Below, piece after piece: positions 50,926-60,128 of a stretch of DNA of 64,000 nucleotides. How positions within the stretch are numbered: the first letter of the stretch is position 1; every line of letters begins with the position of its first letter. The stretch comes from Mixta mediterraneensis. Its GTDB lineage: Bacteria > Pseudomonadota > Gammaproteobacteria > Enterobacterales > Enterobacteriaceae. Position numbers and translations under genes: made by a program. The stretch is from contig NZ_JACFXY010000013.1 of the NCBI RefSeq assembly GCF_014946725.1, positions 1-64,000 on the forward strand, read 5' to 3'. The notes under the pieces are model-generated. The model was not told where the DNA came from, did no database searches, and saw only the letters and a program-made list of their open reading frames with translations.

Positions 50926-53360
50926 GGCGTAATTCCAGAGGTAGCGTTATCAGGATTAGCCACCGGCGTACCCGATGGCGCAGGGAGGAGCGGACAGGTC
51001 AGCGGGCCATAAGTTTTCAACGCCTGCGGTTGTCCGTCAGCAATAATCAGGTTGGTATCACAGGTGCGGCCATCGGGTGTTTCAATGCGGACAGGATTAT
51101 TAGCGGTTAAATTTTCCATCCACGCGATGCCGTCAAAACCGACATAGCCCGTGGCTTGCCCTTTGCGTAGCACCTGGCTGGATACAGGAATAGCATTACC
51201 CGCGCTGTCATGGAGGATCACGCTGGCGGCGCGTAAACGCTCAACAGGAAAATCGAGCACAAAGCCGCTCTGACGCTTCACGGCAAAGCGTTGTTCTACT
51301 TTTGGCGTGGTCATATCGGCAGGTAAATCCAGGGTGTCGATGTCATATTTGGCCGGGTAATAACTGCTGATTGAGGGCACCAGCAGATAGCCATTTTTGT
51401 CGGTGCGTCCCATTGACTGATTTTCGTAACGCACGTTGACGTCAGGATAATTGGTTTTCACCACCACAAAGGCATCATTAATGGTGTTTGCGGCAAAGAC
51501 CTGCTTATCCATTAACACCAGCGAGCCCGTTAAATCTGCCCATTGCGTCGTGTTGTCCTCATCGCCATAAAACCCGGCGGAGGTATCGATTTTATTGTTG
51601 CGATAGCGCAGGCTGCCCTGACGATAATCGCCGCTGTCACCGCCCTGATTAGCCCAGGAGGCATCCCATGCCATTCCTCCATCGCTCGGCATCGCACGTG
51701 ACAGATAAACGCGCTGGCTGTTTTGCCCTTGCTGATCGCGCTCCATACTGACCGAAGCACTGCTGTGCTCACCAAACGGGATCACCAGCGATACCGCGCC
51801 GCTCCATTCGCCTTGCTCCTGATCGCGGCTGGCCGAAACATACAGGCTGGCGTTTTCCCACAAGGTTTTACTCCACGACAGATTCCACAGGCGCGTGCGT
51901 TCATCATCGCCACTGGCGATGTCGATATAAGCCGCCCCAATGCTGCCATAGCGTTTGAGCGACAGGCTGGCGCTGTATTGTGAAGTGCGGCGCGCCAGGC
52001 TGTAACGGGTTTGCGTATTGCTACCGCTCTGATTACTTAATAACGCCAGATTCCCGAAGTCTGCATTGCGAATGATGTGCTGGGTGCCGAGGCTAAACCA
52101 GCGGTTGTTGTACTGATACCCCCAGCTATATTGTGTGCCCGGCCTGCCTTCATACTGGCTTTGTGCAACCGCACTGTTTACCACGCCCCAGCTACCGGTT
52201 TTAAACAGCGTACCTATGCCGCCCATCGCCAGATTGTCACCGCCTTCGGCGTGGCTTTCCAGTGTCAGCCAGTCAGTCAAACCGTAGCGATATGAGCCGC
52301 TTGCCGCCGCTGCGCCATAATCGAAATTTTTGATACCGTAGTTTTCACGCACCGCACCCGCCGAGAACGAATAATCAGTCAGGCCCGATTTCAAAAGGCT
52401 GCTGGAGACATAAAAAGGCAGGGTAGTGACAACCTGGCGGCCTACGGCGTCGGTGGTGGTAATGACCGCATCGCCTGCACCATTCACAAAAGGTACATTA
52501 GTCAGTGACCATGGACCCGGCTGGACATTGGCCTGGCTGGAGCGATAACCGTTCACGAACAGATCGACGGTGGAAGGCACTGCCGCCTGACCGGAAAAGG
52601 CGGGTAGCGGATAGGTGATTAAGTCGGGACGCACGCTGAAATCACGACCAGCCTGCAATCCGCCAAGACGCACGCTGCTGCTCCACGACAGCGCGTCGGT
52701 TACCAAATCGCCTGCCCGCCAGCTCACAATGGCGTTTTCATATTCGTTGCTCCACCAGGTGTCGTAGCGGATATAACCGTCATTCTGATAGCGCTTCCCA
52801 CCTTCAATCTGCTGTTGCCAGACGCCGTTGCTGGAAAACTGGCCAGCGCTGCCAAAAAAACGCCATTCGTTCCAGGCGGAAAGCCGCGTGCCGGAGGAAT
52901 CCGTGCGTGTGACGTAGAGATCGTAATTCATTAGCGCGCCGGTGCTGGTGCGGCCCGGATAACGTGGGCTATTACGGGATTCGCCAAGAGTCTGACTCGG
53001 TAGCCAACCGGGCGGTACGCTGAGCAGCAGGCGCTGGCGGTTTGCGTCGTATTCGACTTTCACCTCTGTCATCTGATTCACATCGATCTGTTGCTGGCCC
53101 CGGAATTTTTCAGCGGGAATGCCCGCGCGCTGTAAATCCCCGGCCCGCAAATAGAAATGATTGTTACGCTGTTCGACCGGCACAATATCCCCGCGTGCTT
53201 GCTGATTAACGATTAATTCCAGCATGTACTGCTGACCGCTGGCGCTGTTATTCAGGCTGGGCGGCGGCGGTAGAGACGAAAACGTCTCCGCCCGAAGTGA
53301 ACCGGGTGTCAGGTAAAACAGGCTAATAGCCAGCGCGAGCGGATGAGGTGAAAAACGCAT
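50922..53360 (-). CDS. Archaic chaperone-usher outer membrane usher (CsuD-like)
   Basis: Outer-membrane pore that exports and polymerises pilus subunits. 812 residues. A signal peptide (cleaved after LRA, about 24) precedes an N-terminal domain (YMLELIVNQQARGDIVPVE), a large beta-barrel (about 130-650; VDLFVNGYRSSQANVQPGPW and NVPFVNGAGDAVITTTDAVG mark the plug region), and two C-terminal domains with YVGFDGIAWMENL and DGRTCDTNLI. Sits between the chaperone and adhesin genes. Confidence 0.92.
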   Translation of the reverse strand: MRFSPHPLALAISLFYLTPGSLRAETFSSLPPPPSLNNSASGQQYMLELIVNQQARGDIVPVEQRNNHFYLRAGDLQRAGIPAEKFRGQQQIDVNQMTEVKVEYDANRQRLLLSVPPGWLPSQTLGESRNSPRYPGRTSTGALMNYDLYVTRTDSSGTRLSAWNEWRFFGSAGQFSSNGVWQQQIEGGKRYQNDGYIRYDTWWSNEYENAIVSWRAGDLVTDALSWSSSVRLGGLQAGRDFSVRPDLITYPLPAFSGQAAVPSTVDLFVNGYRSSQANVQPGPWSLTNVPFVNGAGDAVITTTDAVGRQVVTTLPFYVSSSLLKSGLTDYSFSAGAVRENYGIKNFDYGAAAASGSYRYGLTDWLTLESHAEGGDNLAMGGIGTLFKTGSWGVVNSAVAQSQYEGRPGTQYSWGYQYNNRWFSLGTQHIIRNADFGNLALLSNQSGSNTQTRYSLARRTSQYSASLSLKRYGSIGAAYIDIASGDDERTRLWNLSWSKTLWENASLYVSASRDQEQGEWSGAVSLVIPFGEHSSASVSMERDQQGQNSQRVYLSRAMPSDGGMAWDASWANQGGDSGDYRQGSLRYRNNKIDTSAGFYGDEDNTTQWADLTGSLVLMDKQVFAANTINDAFVVVKTNYPDVNVRYENQSMGRTDKNGYLLVPSISSYYPAKYDIDTLDLPADMTTPKVEQRFAVKRQSGFVLDFPVERLRAASVILHDSAGNAIPVSSQVLRKGQATGYVGFDGIAWMENLTANNPVRIETPDGRTCDTNLIIADGQPQALKTYGPLTCPLLPAPSGTPVANPDNATSGITP

Positions 53361-53371
53361 TGTCAGCTTTT

Positions 53372-54070
53372 TTAGCGGCTGGCAGCGCTACGCCATTGGC
53401 CTTTATTCATCCCGGCTGTCAGTTCGCCGCTGACAGCTGTGTTAAGCGGCCAGCGGTTACTGCTGTTCGCGAGTACATAACCAAACAAGCCGTGACCGAG
53501 TTTGCGTCCACCAATAGCCAGATTGCTGAGCCGCGCGTGGCCGTTGCCGCGATTGGTTAATTGCAGATAGCGCTCTTTACCCACAGTCACCACCTGCCAG
53601 CTAAGGTCTGGTTTGGTACTGTCGCGGTCTATGCCATTACCATACACAAAAAGGGGCACTGAATAGCGCATTTGAAAATTCAGCCCGGCCTGGTTATCCC
53701 CTGCGGAGCGCGGGGTAGGAATTTCATCTAACACCACGCGATATGCCTGCTCTTTACCGGCGGCAGGAGGCGTTTGTTTGATCAGGCGAATTAACTGCCT
53801 TTGCCCTGGCTCAATGCGCACCAGCGGTGGACTGGCAACGACCTGCTGCTGGGTTTGATACTGTTCCTTATGATTGACTTGCTGCCATTCGAAGATACGG
53901 ACCTGCATCAGCGTGGTGGCGTTGCCGCGATTTTCCAGCCACAGCTCACTGGCTTTATCATCGGGATTGATCGTGGGATCGATTGGCCAAATCATCACTG
54001 AATTGGCTGCCTGCGTTTGTGGGATCAGCATTAAGGTGAATAACAAAAACAGGGCGCGTGGTAAACGCAT
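53372..54070 (-). CDS. Archaic pilus periplasmic chaperone (CsuC-like)
   Basis: Folds pilus subunits by donor-strand complementation. 232 residues. A signal peptide ends at TQA (about 21). Seen: the two immunoglobulin-like lobes with MIWPIDPTINPDDKASELWLENRGN, the IRLIKQTPP segment of the G1 strand region (about 95-110), RVVLDEIP, and the second lobe LQLTNRGNGHARLSNLAIG. I chose the ATG at 54070 with AGGAG just upstream. Eleven bases before the usher. Confidence 0.9.
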   Translation of the reverse strand: MRLPRALFLLFTLMLIPQTQAANSVMIWPIDPTINPDDKASELWLENRGNATTLMQVRIFEWQQVNHKEQYQTQQQVVASPPLVRIEPGQRQLIRLIKQTPPAAGKEQAYRVVLDEIPTPRSAGDNQAGLNFQMRYSVPLFVYGNGIDRDSTKPDLSWQVVTVGKERYLQLTNRGNGHARLSNLAIGGRKLGHGLFGYVLANSSNRWPLNTAVSGELTAGMNKGQWRSAASR

Positions 54071-54094
54071 GATAAAGCTCCTTAGCACTTTGCA

Positions 54095-54604
54095 TCACCA
54101 GGTCAGCGTGACGGTGAGCGTATCGGTATACAACCCGGCGCGCGTCGGGCCAGGCAATTGCAGTAAGCCGTAAATCGGTAAGATTATGTTGTTGGAGTCG
54201 TCATAGGTCAGTGCCACGGCTTGCCCAACCGGAATGGCATTGGTATGAGCCGCATTGGTGTAGAGGTAATAGGGCACGGTACTGGTGCTGTTGGTGAGCT
54301 TCATGTTACGTGTAGAGGTGTAATTGTTGCCGCCATTGAGGGACATACTCAGCGCGGTACCCGGCGTACAGGCAAGTTTAAGGGTACTACTTTGAACATA
54401 ACTGGCGCTAACGCTGTTGGTCGCTACGCCGGGTTGCGTACCGAAATCAAGCGTGCCAAATTCGCCGGTCGTCGTACCAGAAATCACGCAGCCTGCCACA
54501 ATAGACGCAGAGACCTGAAATGTGGTTGAGCTGGTGGTAATGCCCCAGGCTCCAGCACTCCACAACAACAGCGACAAACCACGTGCGATCGCAAAGGCGG
54601 TCAC
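54095..54604 (-). CDS. Spore coat U domain minor pilin (CsuB-like)
   Basis: Pilus subunit with one spore-coat-protein-U domain. 169 residues. A signal peptide (to about GAWG, 21) precedes FQVSASIVAGCVISG and FGTLDFGTQPGV, and the conserved C-terminal strand YTDTLTVTLTW. It starts at GTG (54604) with a weak site. Minor by position: the first gene is the likely main subunit. Confidence 0.85.
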   Translation of the reverse strand: MTAFAIARGLSLLLWSAGAWGITTSSTTFQVSASIVAGCVISGTTTGEFGTLDFGTQPGVATNSVSASYVQSSTLKLACTPGTALSMSLNGGNNYTSTRNMKLTNSTSTVPYYLYTNAAHTNAIPVGQAVALTYDDSNNIILPIYGLLQLPGPTRAGLYTDTLTVTLTW

Positions 54605-54626
54605 CTAACCATACTCAAAGTGCGGC

Positions 54627-55193
54627 TCAGTAATTCACAGCGACATTAATCGTATCGGTATAGGTTCCCGCTGGAATAACCGGGTTAAAGTCGCCGCCGA
54701 CCACCTGTCCGTAAATGGCATAATTCGTGCCAAGCGTGGCATCGATGGTTCCGCTGGGAGCGATGTCAGTATTATCAGCGATAGCGGTGCTGAGCGCGGC
54801 ATCGCTGTACAAAGTGTAAGCGATGCCCTGGGTATTATCCGACCCGAGTAGTAGATAGCGGGGCGATGCTGAAACCGTGCCATACACAGTATCCGGCGCG
54901 GTATTGCTGCTGGTTACCTGAACGTTATAGGTTTGACCGGTTGTGCAACGCACGTAAATACCGTTTCCCGATGCACCAACCAGGGTGGCATTCAGCGTAT
55001 CAAAGGTGGCCGCCCTACTCCCGAAGTCTAACGTACCGAAGTTAACGCCAGTGGTGGCCGACTGGCCATTCACCAGGCAACCGGTGGTTAAAGTCAGCGT
55101 AGCGTTGATGGTGCCGGTAGTGGTGGCCGCTAATGCCACCGACGGAGTGGCTGTGGCCAGAGTAGCAGCCAGTAGAAAGCGCTTGAATTTCAT
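54627..55193 (-). CDS. Csu-type major pilin (spore coat U domain)
   Basis: Probable main shaft subunit of the pilus. 188 residues from the second of two adjacent ATG codons (55193), which is better spaced from AAGGA. A signal peptide ends at ALA (about 22). Seen: TLTTGCLVNGQSATTGVNFGTLDFGS, the conserved disulphide (GCLVNG and YVRCTTGQ), and the C-terminal strand AGTYTDTINVAVNY. First gene of a five-gene operon; A. baumannii csu has one more subunit gene. Confidence 0.87.
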   Translation of the reverse strand: MKFKRFLLAATLATATPSVALAATTTGTINATLTLTTGCLVNGQSATTGVNFGTLDFGSRAATFDTLNATLVGASGNGIYVRCTTGQTYNVQVTSSNTAPDTVYGTVSASPRYLLLGSDNTQGIAYTLYSDAALSTAIADNTDIAPSGTIDATLGTNYAIYGQVVGGDFNPVIPAGTYTDTINVAVNY

Positions 55194-55732
55194 CATTAGT
55201 CCTTATTGATTATCCAGTGCCGATGATTTTTTTACCCTATGCTGCTTAATAATAAAAACCAAAAGAAAATGAGAAATCCGTGTTAACTTTCCTGGATGGC
55301 GCTGTTGCGATAAAAAAATTCTTAGTCATGGGTTGATTAGTTTACATCAATTTTATTAACTATATATCAGTGAAATCGCACATGTGAAATTCAGTGAGGC
55401 TTTTTCGTTAATCTCTTACGCGTTGCCGCTGATAACTCAGTAATCACAGGGTATTGCAAGGAGGAAAGAAAAGTAAAGTCAGAATTATTTAGCCTACTAC
55501 CGCCCTGACGGCTTCGGTGATATGTTCGTATACCTATCAGACATTTTTACAATTTGCCTGAGTGGCCATAAGCAATGTAAATAAAAAGTCCTGCAATCGA
55601 AGGACAGCTTTGACTGGCCTGTAAGCGCTTATCACCCGGAAGCGAAACATTTTCACCTTCGCGGTGTTTTTTTAGTTTGACCGTTTAAGACATACACAGC
55701 ACCTGCGCGTAGCAGGTGGTGAGGAGTTGCAT
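55194..55732. other. Divergent control region between pilus operon and c-di-GMP genes
   Basis: 539 bases without a gene, A/T-rich near the pilus (55200-55400). It holds an inverted repeat TTGAT-N8-ATCAA (55333-55350), a hairpin CACCTGC-GCGTA-GCAGGTG (55700-55718) just before the first c-di-GMP gene, and stem GTCCT / AGGAC near 55590. No c-di-GMP riboswitch consensus was seen. It probably contains both promoters. Confidence 0.5.
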
Positions 55733-57838
55733 ATGTTGCTAGTCACCTGGGACGGCGTTCTGATTTGCGTTTCGCTGATCGTCGCTTTTATTGCCTCTTT
55801 TACAGCCCTTGATACGGCGGGACGCGTAGCCGTTTCGCGCGGTTGGCTGGCGCGCTTATGGCTGGTGGTGAGTGGTACGGCAATGGGGATTGGCATCTGG
55901 GCAATGCACTTCATTGGTATGCTGGCGATGATGATGCCCATGGATATGCACTATGACGTGCGGCTTACGGCAATTTCGCTGGCGATAGCTATTGTGGCCT
56001 CGATACTGGCTTTCGGCCAGACGGTTAATGGAAATCACTTAACGCGCCGTCGTCAACTGCGTGGCAGCCTGATCCTTGGCACAGGCGTGGTAACAATGCA
56101 TTACCTTGGCATGCATGCGCTATTAATCGATCCCGCTCCGCACTGGAATTATTCGCTGGTGGCGTTATCCGTATTGATTGCATTTATCGCTTCGGGCGCG
56201 GCGCTGTGGCTGGCTTTTCATCTGCGTCAGGGAGAAAAAAATCTGTTCCTGATGCGTGGGCTGGCATCGCTGGTGATGGGCGTGGCTATTGCCGGAATGC
56301 ATTACGTCGGCATGGCGGCGGCAGAATTTAATAGCGCCAGCAGTATGCACAGGCACGGCGTCAGCAACGAGGAGCTGGCAGTATGGGTGACCGTCATTAC
56401 GCTCTCGATTCTCGGCGTGACCTTATTGAGTTCAATGCTGGATGCGCAACTGCGGGCTGCCCGCCTTGCAGCCAAACTTAATCGGGCTAATCGCGAACTT
56501 CACCAGCGGGCAATGCACGACAACCTTACTGCTTTACCCAATCGCGTAATGCTTGAGCAGCAACTGCAGAACGCGATTAAACAGGCAACGCTGCACGATG
56601 GCAACTTTGCAGTGATGTACATGGATCTCGATGGGTTTAAGGCGGTAAACGACACGTGGGGACATCATGTCGGCGACCGTTTATTGATTGCGGTGGCAGA
56701 ACGTCTATGCAGTCAGCTCACGGACAGGATGATGCTGGCGCGATTAGGCGGCGATGAATTTGTACTGATGTTCGAGAACGGTAATGAACAACGTGCCAGC
56801 GAACTGGCGCAGAAACTTGTGAAAGTGATTGAGGCATCGTTTGAGCTGGACTGCTATTTGCTGAACGTTTCGTTGAGTGTCGGCATTGCCGTATTCCCAC
56901 AGCACGGCCGCAACAGGCAAGAGCTGATGTTCAATGCTGACTCCGCGATGTATCACACTAAACACAGAGGCCGCAACGGCTGGAGCCTGTTTGAGCCCGC
57001 AATGAGCACCAGCGCGCAGCATCAGCTGGAGCTGGCGAACGATCTGTGGAAAGCGATTGAACGCCAGGAAATGCGCCTGTTTTATCAACCGAAGTTTCGT
57101 GCCAGCGGCAGCGAGCTGATCGGTTTTGAAGCGTTGCTGCGCTGGCAGCATCCGACGCGTGGGTTGCTAATGCCGGATCTGTTTCTGCCAAGAGCCGAGA
57201 AAACCGGCCAGATTGTGGCGCTGGGCAACTGGGTAATTAATGAAGCCTGTCGTCAGCTCAGACAATGGCACAATGAGGGCAACAGCAACTGGACGGTATC
57301 GGTAAATCTGTCGGCGCTGCAGTTTCATCAACGCGATCTGCTCGATACCGTAACGCAGACTCTGGCGCATCATCATTTGCCGCGTGGCGCGCTTATGTTG
57401 GAAATCACCGAAGCCATCGTGATGCGCGATCCGCAGTTTAGCCAGCAACGCATCCGTGAGCTGCAACAGTTGGGCGTCAAAATAGCCATTGATAATTTTG
57501 GTATCGGCTACGCCAACCTGCTGCACCTGAAACATCTCGAAGCCAGCGAACTAAAAATCGATCGCAACTTTATTAACTGTCTGCGGGCGGATAGCGAGGA
57601 TGCCACCGTAGTCAGCGCAATGCTCACGCTGGCGCAGAGCCTGAATTTGCGCATGGTGGCAGAAGGTGTCGAAACCGAAGAACAGCAGCGATTGTTAACG
57701 GGGCTGGGCTTCGACGCCATGCAGGGTTACTTTCTGGGTAAACCCACACCCGCTGACCGTGTCGGTGAATTTATGATCTCCACTCTTCTCCCCGGCTTGC
57801 TGCCCACCTGTCTGACGTCTTTAACCGAAGTCCGGTGA
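55733..57838 (+). CDS. MHYT-GGDEF-EAL c-di-GMP protein, first copy
   Basis: Predicted membrane sensor and c-di-GMP synthase/phosphodiesterase. 701 residues from the ATG behind GAGGAG. The N-terminal seven-helix MHYT domain (about 1-240) has MHFIGM, MHYLGM and MHYVGM. The GGDEF motif is intact (residues 339-343), with no inhibitory RXXD site five residues before it. EAL is present (466-468), but the catalytic loop reads DNFGIG (587-592) instead of DDFGTG, so the phosphodiesterase may be weak or dead. Divergent from the pilus operon; a paralogue follows. Confidence 0.92.
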   Translation: MLLVTWDGVLICVSLIVAFIASFTALDTAGRVAVSRGWLARLWLVVSGTAMGIGIWAMHFIGMLAMMMPMDMHYDVRLTAISLAIAIVASILAFGQTVNGNHLTRRRQLRGSLILGTGVVTMHYLGMHALLIDPAPHWNYSLVALSVLIAFIASGAALWLAFHLRQGEKNLFLMRGLASLVMGVAIAGMHYVGMAAAEFNSASSMHRHGVSNEELAVWVTVITLSILGVTLLSSMLDAQLRAARLAAKLNRANRELHQRAMHDNLTALPNRVMLEQQLQNAIKQATLHDGNFAVMYMDLDGFKAVNDTWGHHVGDRLLIAVAERLCSQLTDRMMLARLGGDEFVLMFENGNEQRASELAQKLVKVIEASFELDCYLLNVSLSVGIAVFPQHGRNRQELMFNADSAMYHTKHRGRNGWSLFEPAMSTSAQHQLELANDLWKAIERQEMRLFYQPKFRASGSELIGFEALLRWQHPTRGLLMPDLFLPRAEKTGQIVALGNWVINEACRQLRQWHNEGNSNWTVSVNLSALQFHQRDLLDTVTQTLAHHHLPRGALMLEITEAIVMRDPQFSQQRIRELQQLGVKIAIDNFGIGYANLLHLKHLEASELKIDRNFINCLRADSEDATVVSAMLTLAQSLNLRMVAEGVETEEQQRLLTGLGFDAMQGYFLGKPTPADRVGEFMISTLLPGLLPTCLTSLTEVR

Positions 57839-57992
57839 GGGTCGTTAGCTGCTCCCGACATCAAACTCTTTCATTGTAGCTGTCTAATGAAGTGCTTAGC
57901 ATTGCCGATAACATGTACAACAAAGCAATCTTTGTATCACTTTTAACGACCAACGCCACAGCTGTTTGCGCGTCTTTATCCGGGAAATCAGT

Positions 57993-60083
57993 ATGATAGT
58001 AATTTCATACAACGCTTTTATCGTTATGGTTTCGATTCTGGTCGCGATGCTGGCTTCGTTTACCGCGCTGGATATGGCGGGGCGAGTGGCAATATCGACC
58101 GGCAAAACAGCCAAATTCTGGTTGTTGGGCGGCGGTTTTGCCATGGGTATCGGTATCTGGGCTATGCACTTTATTGGCATGCTATCGATGAGCATGAGTA
58201 GGGTGATGTACTACAGCCCAGCGCTGACTGTGATTTCGGCGGCGATTGCGGTATGCGCCTCTATTTTTGCCTTATGGCTGGTTTGTCAGGGCGAGTTGCC
58301 GCTGCGCCGCTTAATGGGGGGGGCGCTCATTATGGGGACAGGCGTGGCGGCAATGCACTATACCGGCATGGCGGCGCTAATGTTTACGCATGGTATCGTC
58401 TGGCTCTGGGGCTGGGTTGCGGCTTCTGTCGTGATTGCATTAGTGGCTTCCGGCGTGGCGTTATGGCTGGCGTTTAATTTACGCGATAGCACCTCCAGCC
58501 GCGTTATCGTGCTGCGCTTTGGCGCATCGGGGGTAATGGGATTAGCCATTGCCGGCATGCATTATACCGGCATGATGGCCGCTGAATTTCCGTTGCACAG
58601 CCATTCAACCCAGGCGGGCGTAAACGGTAACTGGCTGATGATTTTGGTCACCGTCGTCGCAATCACTATTCTCGGCATCATGTTAGTGGTGTCGATGCTG
58701 GATGCACGTATGCAGGCGCGAACCTTCATGCTTGCCAGTTCGCTGGCTGAAGCGAACCGGGAACTGGCTCAGCTGGCATTGCACGATAACCTGACGCGTT
58801 TGCCGAATCGCATTTTGCTGGAAGATCGACTGGAGCAGGCGATCAACAAGGCCAGTCGTGAGCGTAGCCATTTTGCGCTGATGTTTATGGATTTGGATGG
58901 TTTCAAGGCCGTTAATGACGCCTTTGGTCACCATATTGGCGACAATCTGCTGATCGGCGTGACGGAACGTATGAATCAGCAGATGAACGGTTATTACACG
59001 CTGGCGCGTCCTGGAGGCGATGAATTTGTGTTGCTGCTTGAGATTGATGACCCTAACGACGCGGCAGCGATGGCCGACAAGCTGGTGAAGGCGATTGACC
59101 GCCCGTTCACTATTTCTCGCTATGAGCTGACGGTGTCCCTGAGTATCGGTATAGCGGTGTATCCAGACGATGGTATTGATGAGCGTGAGTTAATGTTCAA
59201 TGCCGATGCCGCGATGTACCATACCAAGAATAACGGTCGCAATGGTTACACTTTCTTCCAGCCGTCAATGAATACCCAGGCGCAGAGCCAGCTACAGTTG
59301 AATAACGATCTGTGGCAGGCCATGGATAATAACGAGCTGCGGCTGTTCTATCAGCCGAAGTATTGCGCGCCACGCGGGCCGATTCTCGGCTTCGAAGCTT
59401 TATTGCGCTGGCAGCATCCGACACGCGGACTGCTGATGCCGGATCACTTCCTGCCGATGGCAGAAAAGACCGGTATGATCGTCAATATTGGCCATTGGGT
59501 GATTAACGAAGCCTGTCGTCAGCTACGCCAGTGGCATCTGCAAGGCCACCCGCACTGGTCGGTGGCGGTGAATTTGTCGGCGCTGCAATTCGAGCAGAGC
59601 GCCCTGGTGGAAACGGTTATCGACGCGCTGGCAAAATACGAAATTCCACCAGAATTACTGACGCTGGAAGTGACCGAAACCACCGCCATGCGCGACCCGG
59701 ATGAGAGTGTGCGCATCCTGACGGAACTGACGCAATTCGGGGTAAAAGCTTCCATTGATGACTTTGGTACGGGTTATTCCAGTCTGCTGTATTTGAAGCG
59801 TTTACCGGCTAGTGAGTTAAAAATTGATCGGGCGTTTGTCCATGAACTGCAACATCAAACCGAGGGGGCAACCATTGTGTCCGCTATTGTTGCGCTGGCA
59901 CAGTCGCTACAGCTAAAAGTGGTGGCAGAAGGGGTGGAAACCGCCGAGCAGCAAGCGTTTTTAACTGGTCTGGGTTGTAATACATTGCAGGGATATTTGC
60001 TGGGTAAACCGATCCCACCGGAAAAAATCGGAGAGCTAAATAACTTTGTGGATGAGAATAATGGGTTAACGGCTGGCTTCTGA
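57993..60083 (+). CDS. MHYT-GGDEF-EAL c-di-GMP protein, second copy
   Basis: Tandem paralogue of the preceding gene with the same layout. 696 residues from the ATG at 57993. The MHYT domain has MHFIGM, MHYTGM and MHYTGM (about 1-240). GGDEF (341-345) is intact but preceded by RP, not RL, and has no I-site. EAL (468-470) and DDFGTG (589-594) are both canonical, so phosphodiesterase activity is more likely here than in copy one. The two genes lie 154 bases apart without a clear terminator between them. Confidence 0.92.
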   Translation: MIVISYNAFIVMVSILVAMLASFTALDMAGRVAISTGKTAKFWLLGGGFAMGIGIWAMHFIGMLSMSMSRVMYYSPALTVISAAIAVCASIFALWLVCQGELPLRRLMGGALIMGTGVAAMHYTGMAALMFTHGIVWLWGWVAASVVIALVASGVALWLAFNLRDSTSSRVIVLRFGASGVMGLAIAGMHYTGMMAAEFPLHSHSTQAGVNGNWLMILVTVVAITILGIMLVVSMLDARMQARTFMLASSLAEANRELAQLALHDNLTRLPNRILLEDRLEQAINKASRERSHFALMFMDLDGFKAVNDAFGHHIGDNLLIGVTERMNQQMNGYYTLARPGGDEFVLLLEIDDPNDAAAMADKLVKAIDRPFTISRYELTVSLSIGIAVYPDDGIDERELMFNADAAMYHTKNNGRNGYTFFQPSMNTQAQSQLQLNNDLWQAMDNNELRLFYQPKYCAPRGPILGFEALLRWQHPTRGLLMPDHFLPMAEKTGMIVNIGHWVINEACRQLRQWHLQGHPHWSVAVNLSALQFEQSALVETVIDALAKYEIPPELLTLEVTETTAMRDPDESVRILTELTQFGVKASIDDFGTGYSSLLYLKRLPASELKIDRAFVHELQHQTEGATIVSAIVALAQSLQLKVVAEGVETAEQQAFLTGLGCNTLQGYLLGKPIPPEKIGELNNFVDENNGLTAGF

Positions 60084-60128
60084 TGTCATGCAAGGTAGAA
60101 TCAGGCAGATAAAAAAGGAGCCGTGCCT

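Noticed and set aside
55333..55350. FNR box upstream of the pilus operon
   Set aside because: The half-sites TTGAT and ATCAA are eight bases apart; FNR needs four.
55560..55732. c-di-GMP (GEMM) riboswitch before the first GGDEF-EAL gene
   Set aside because: None of the conserved aptamer blocks are present; only simple hairpins.
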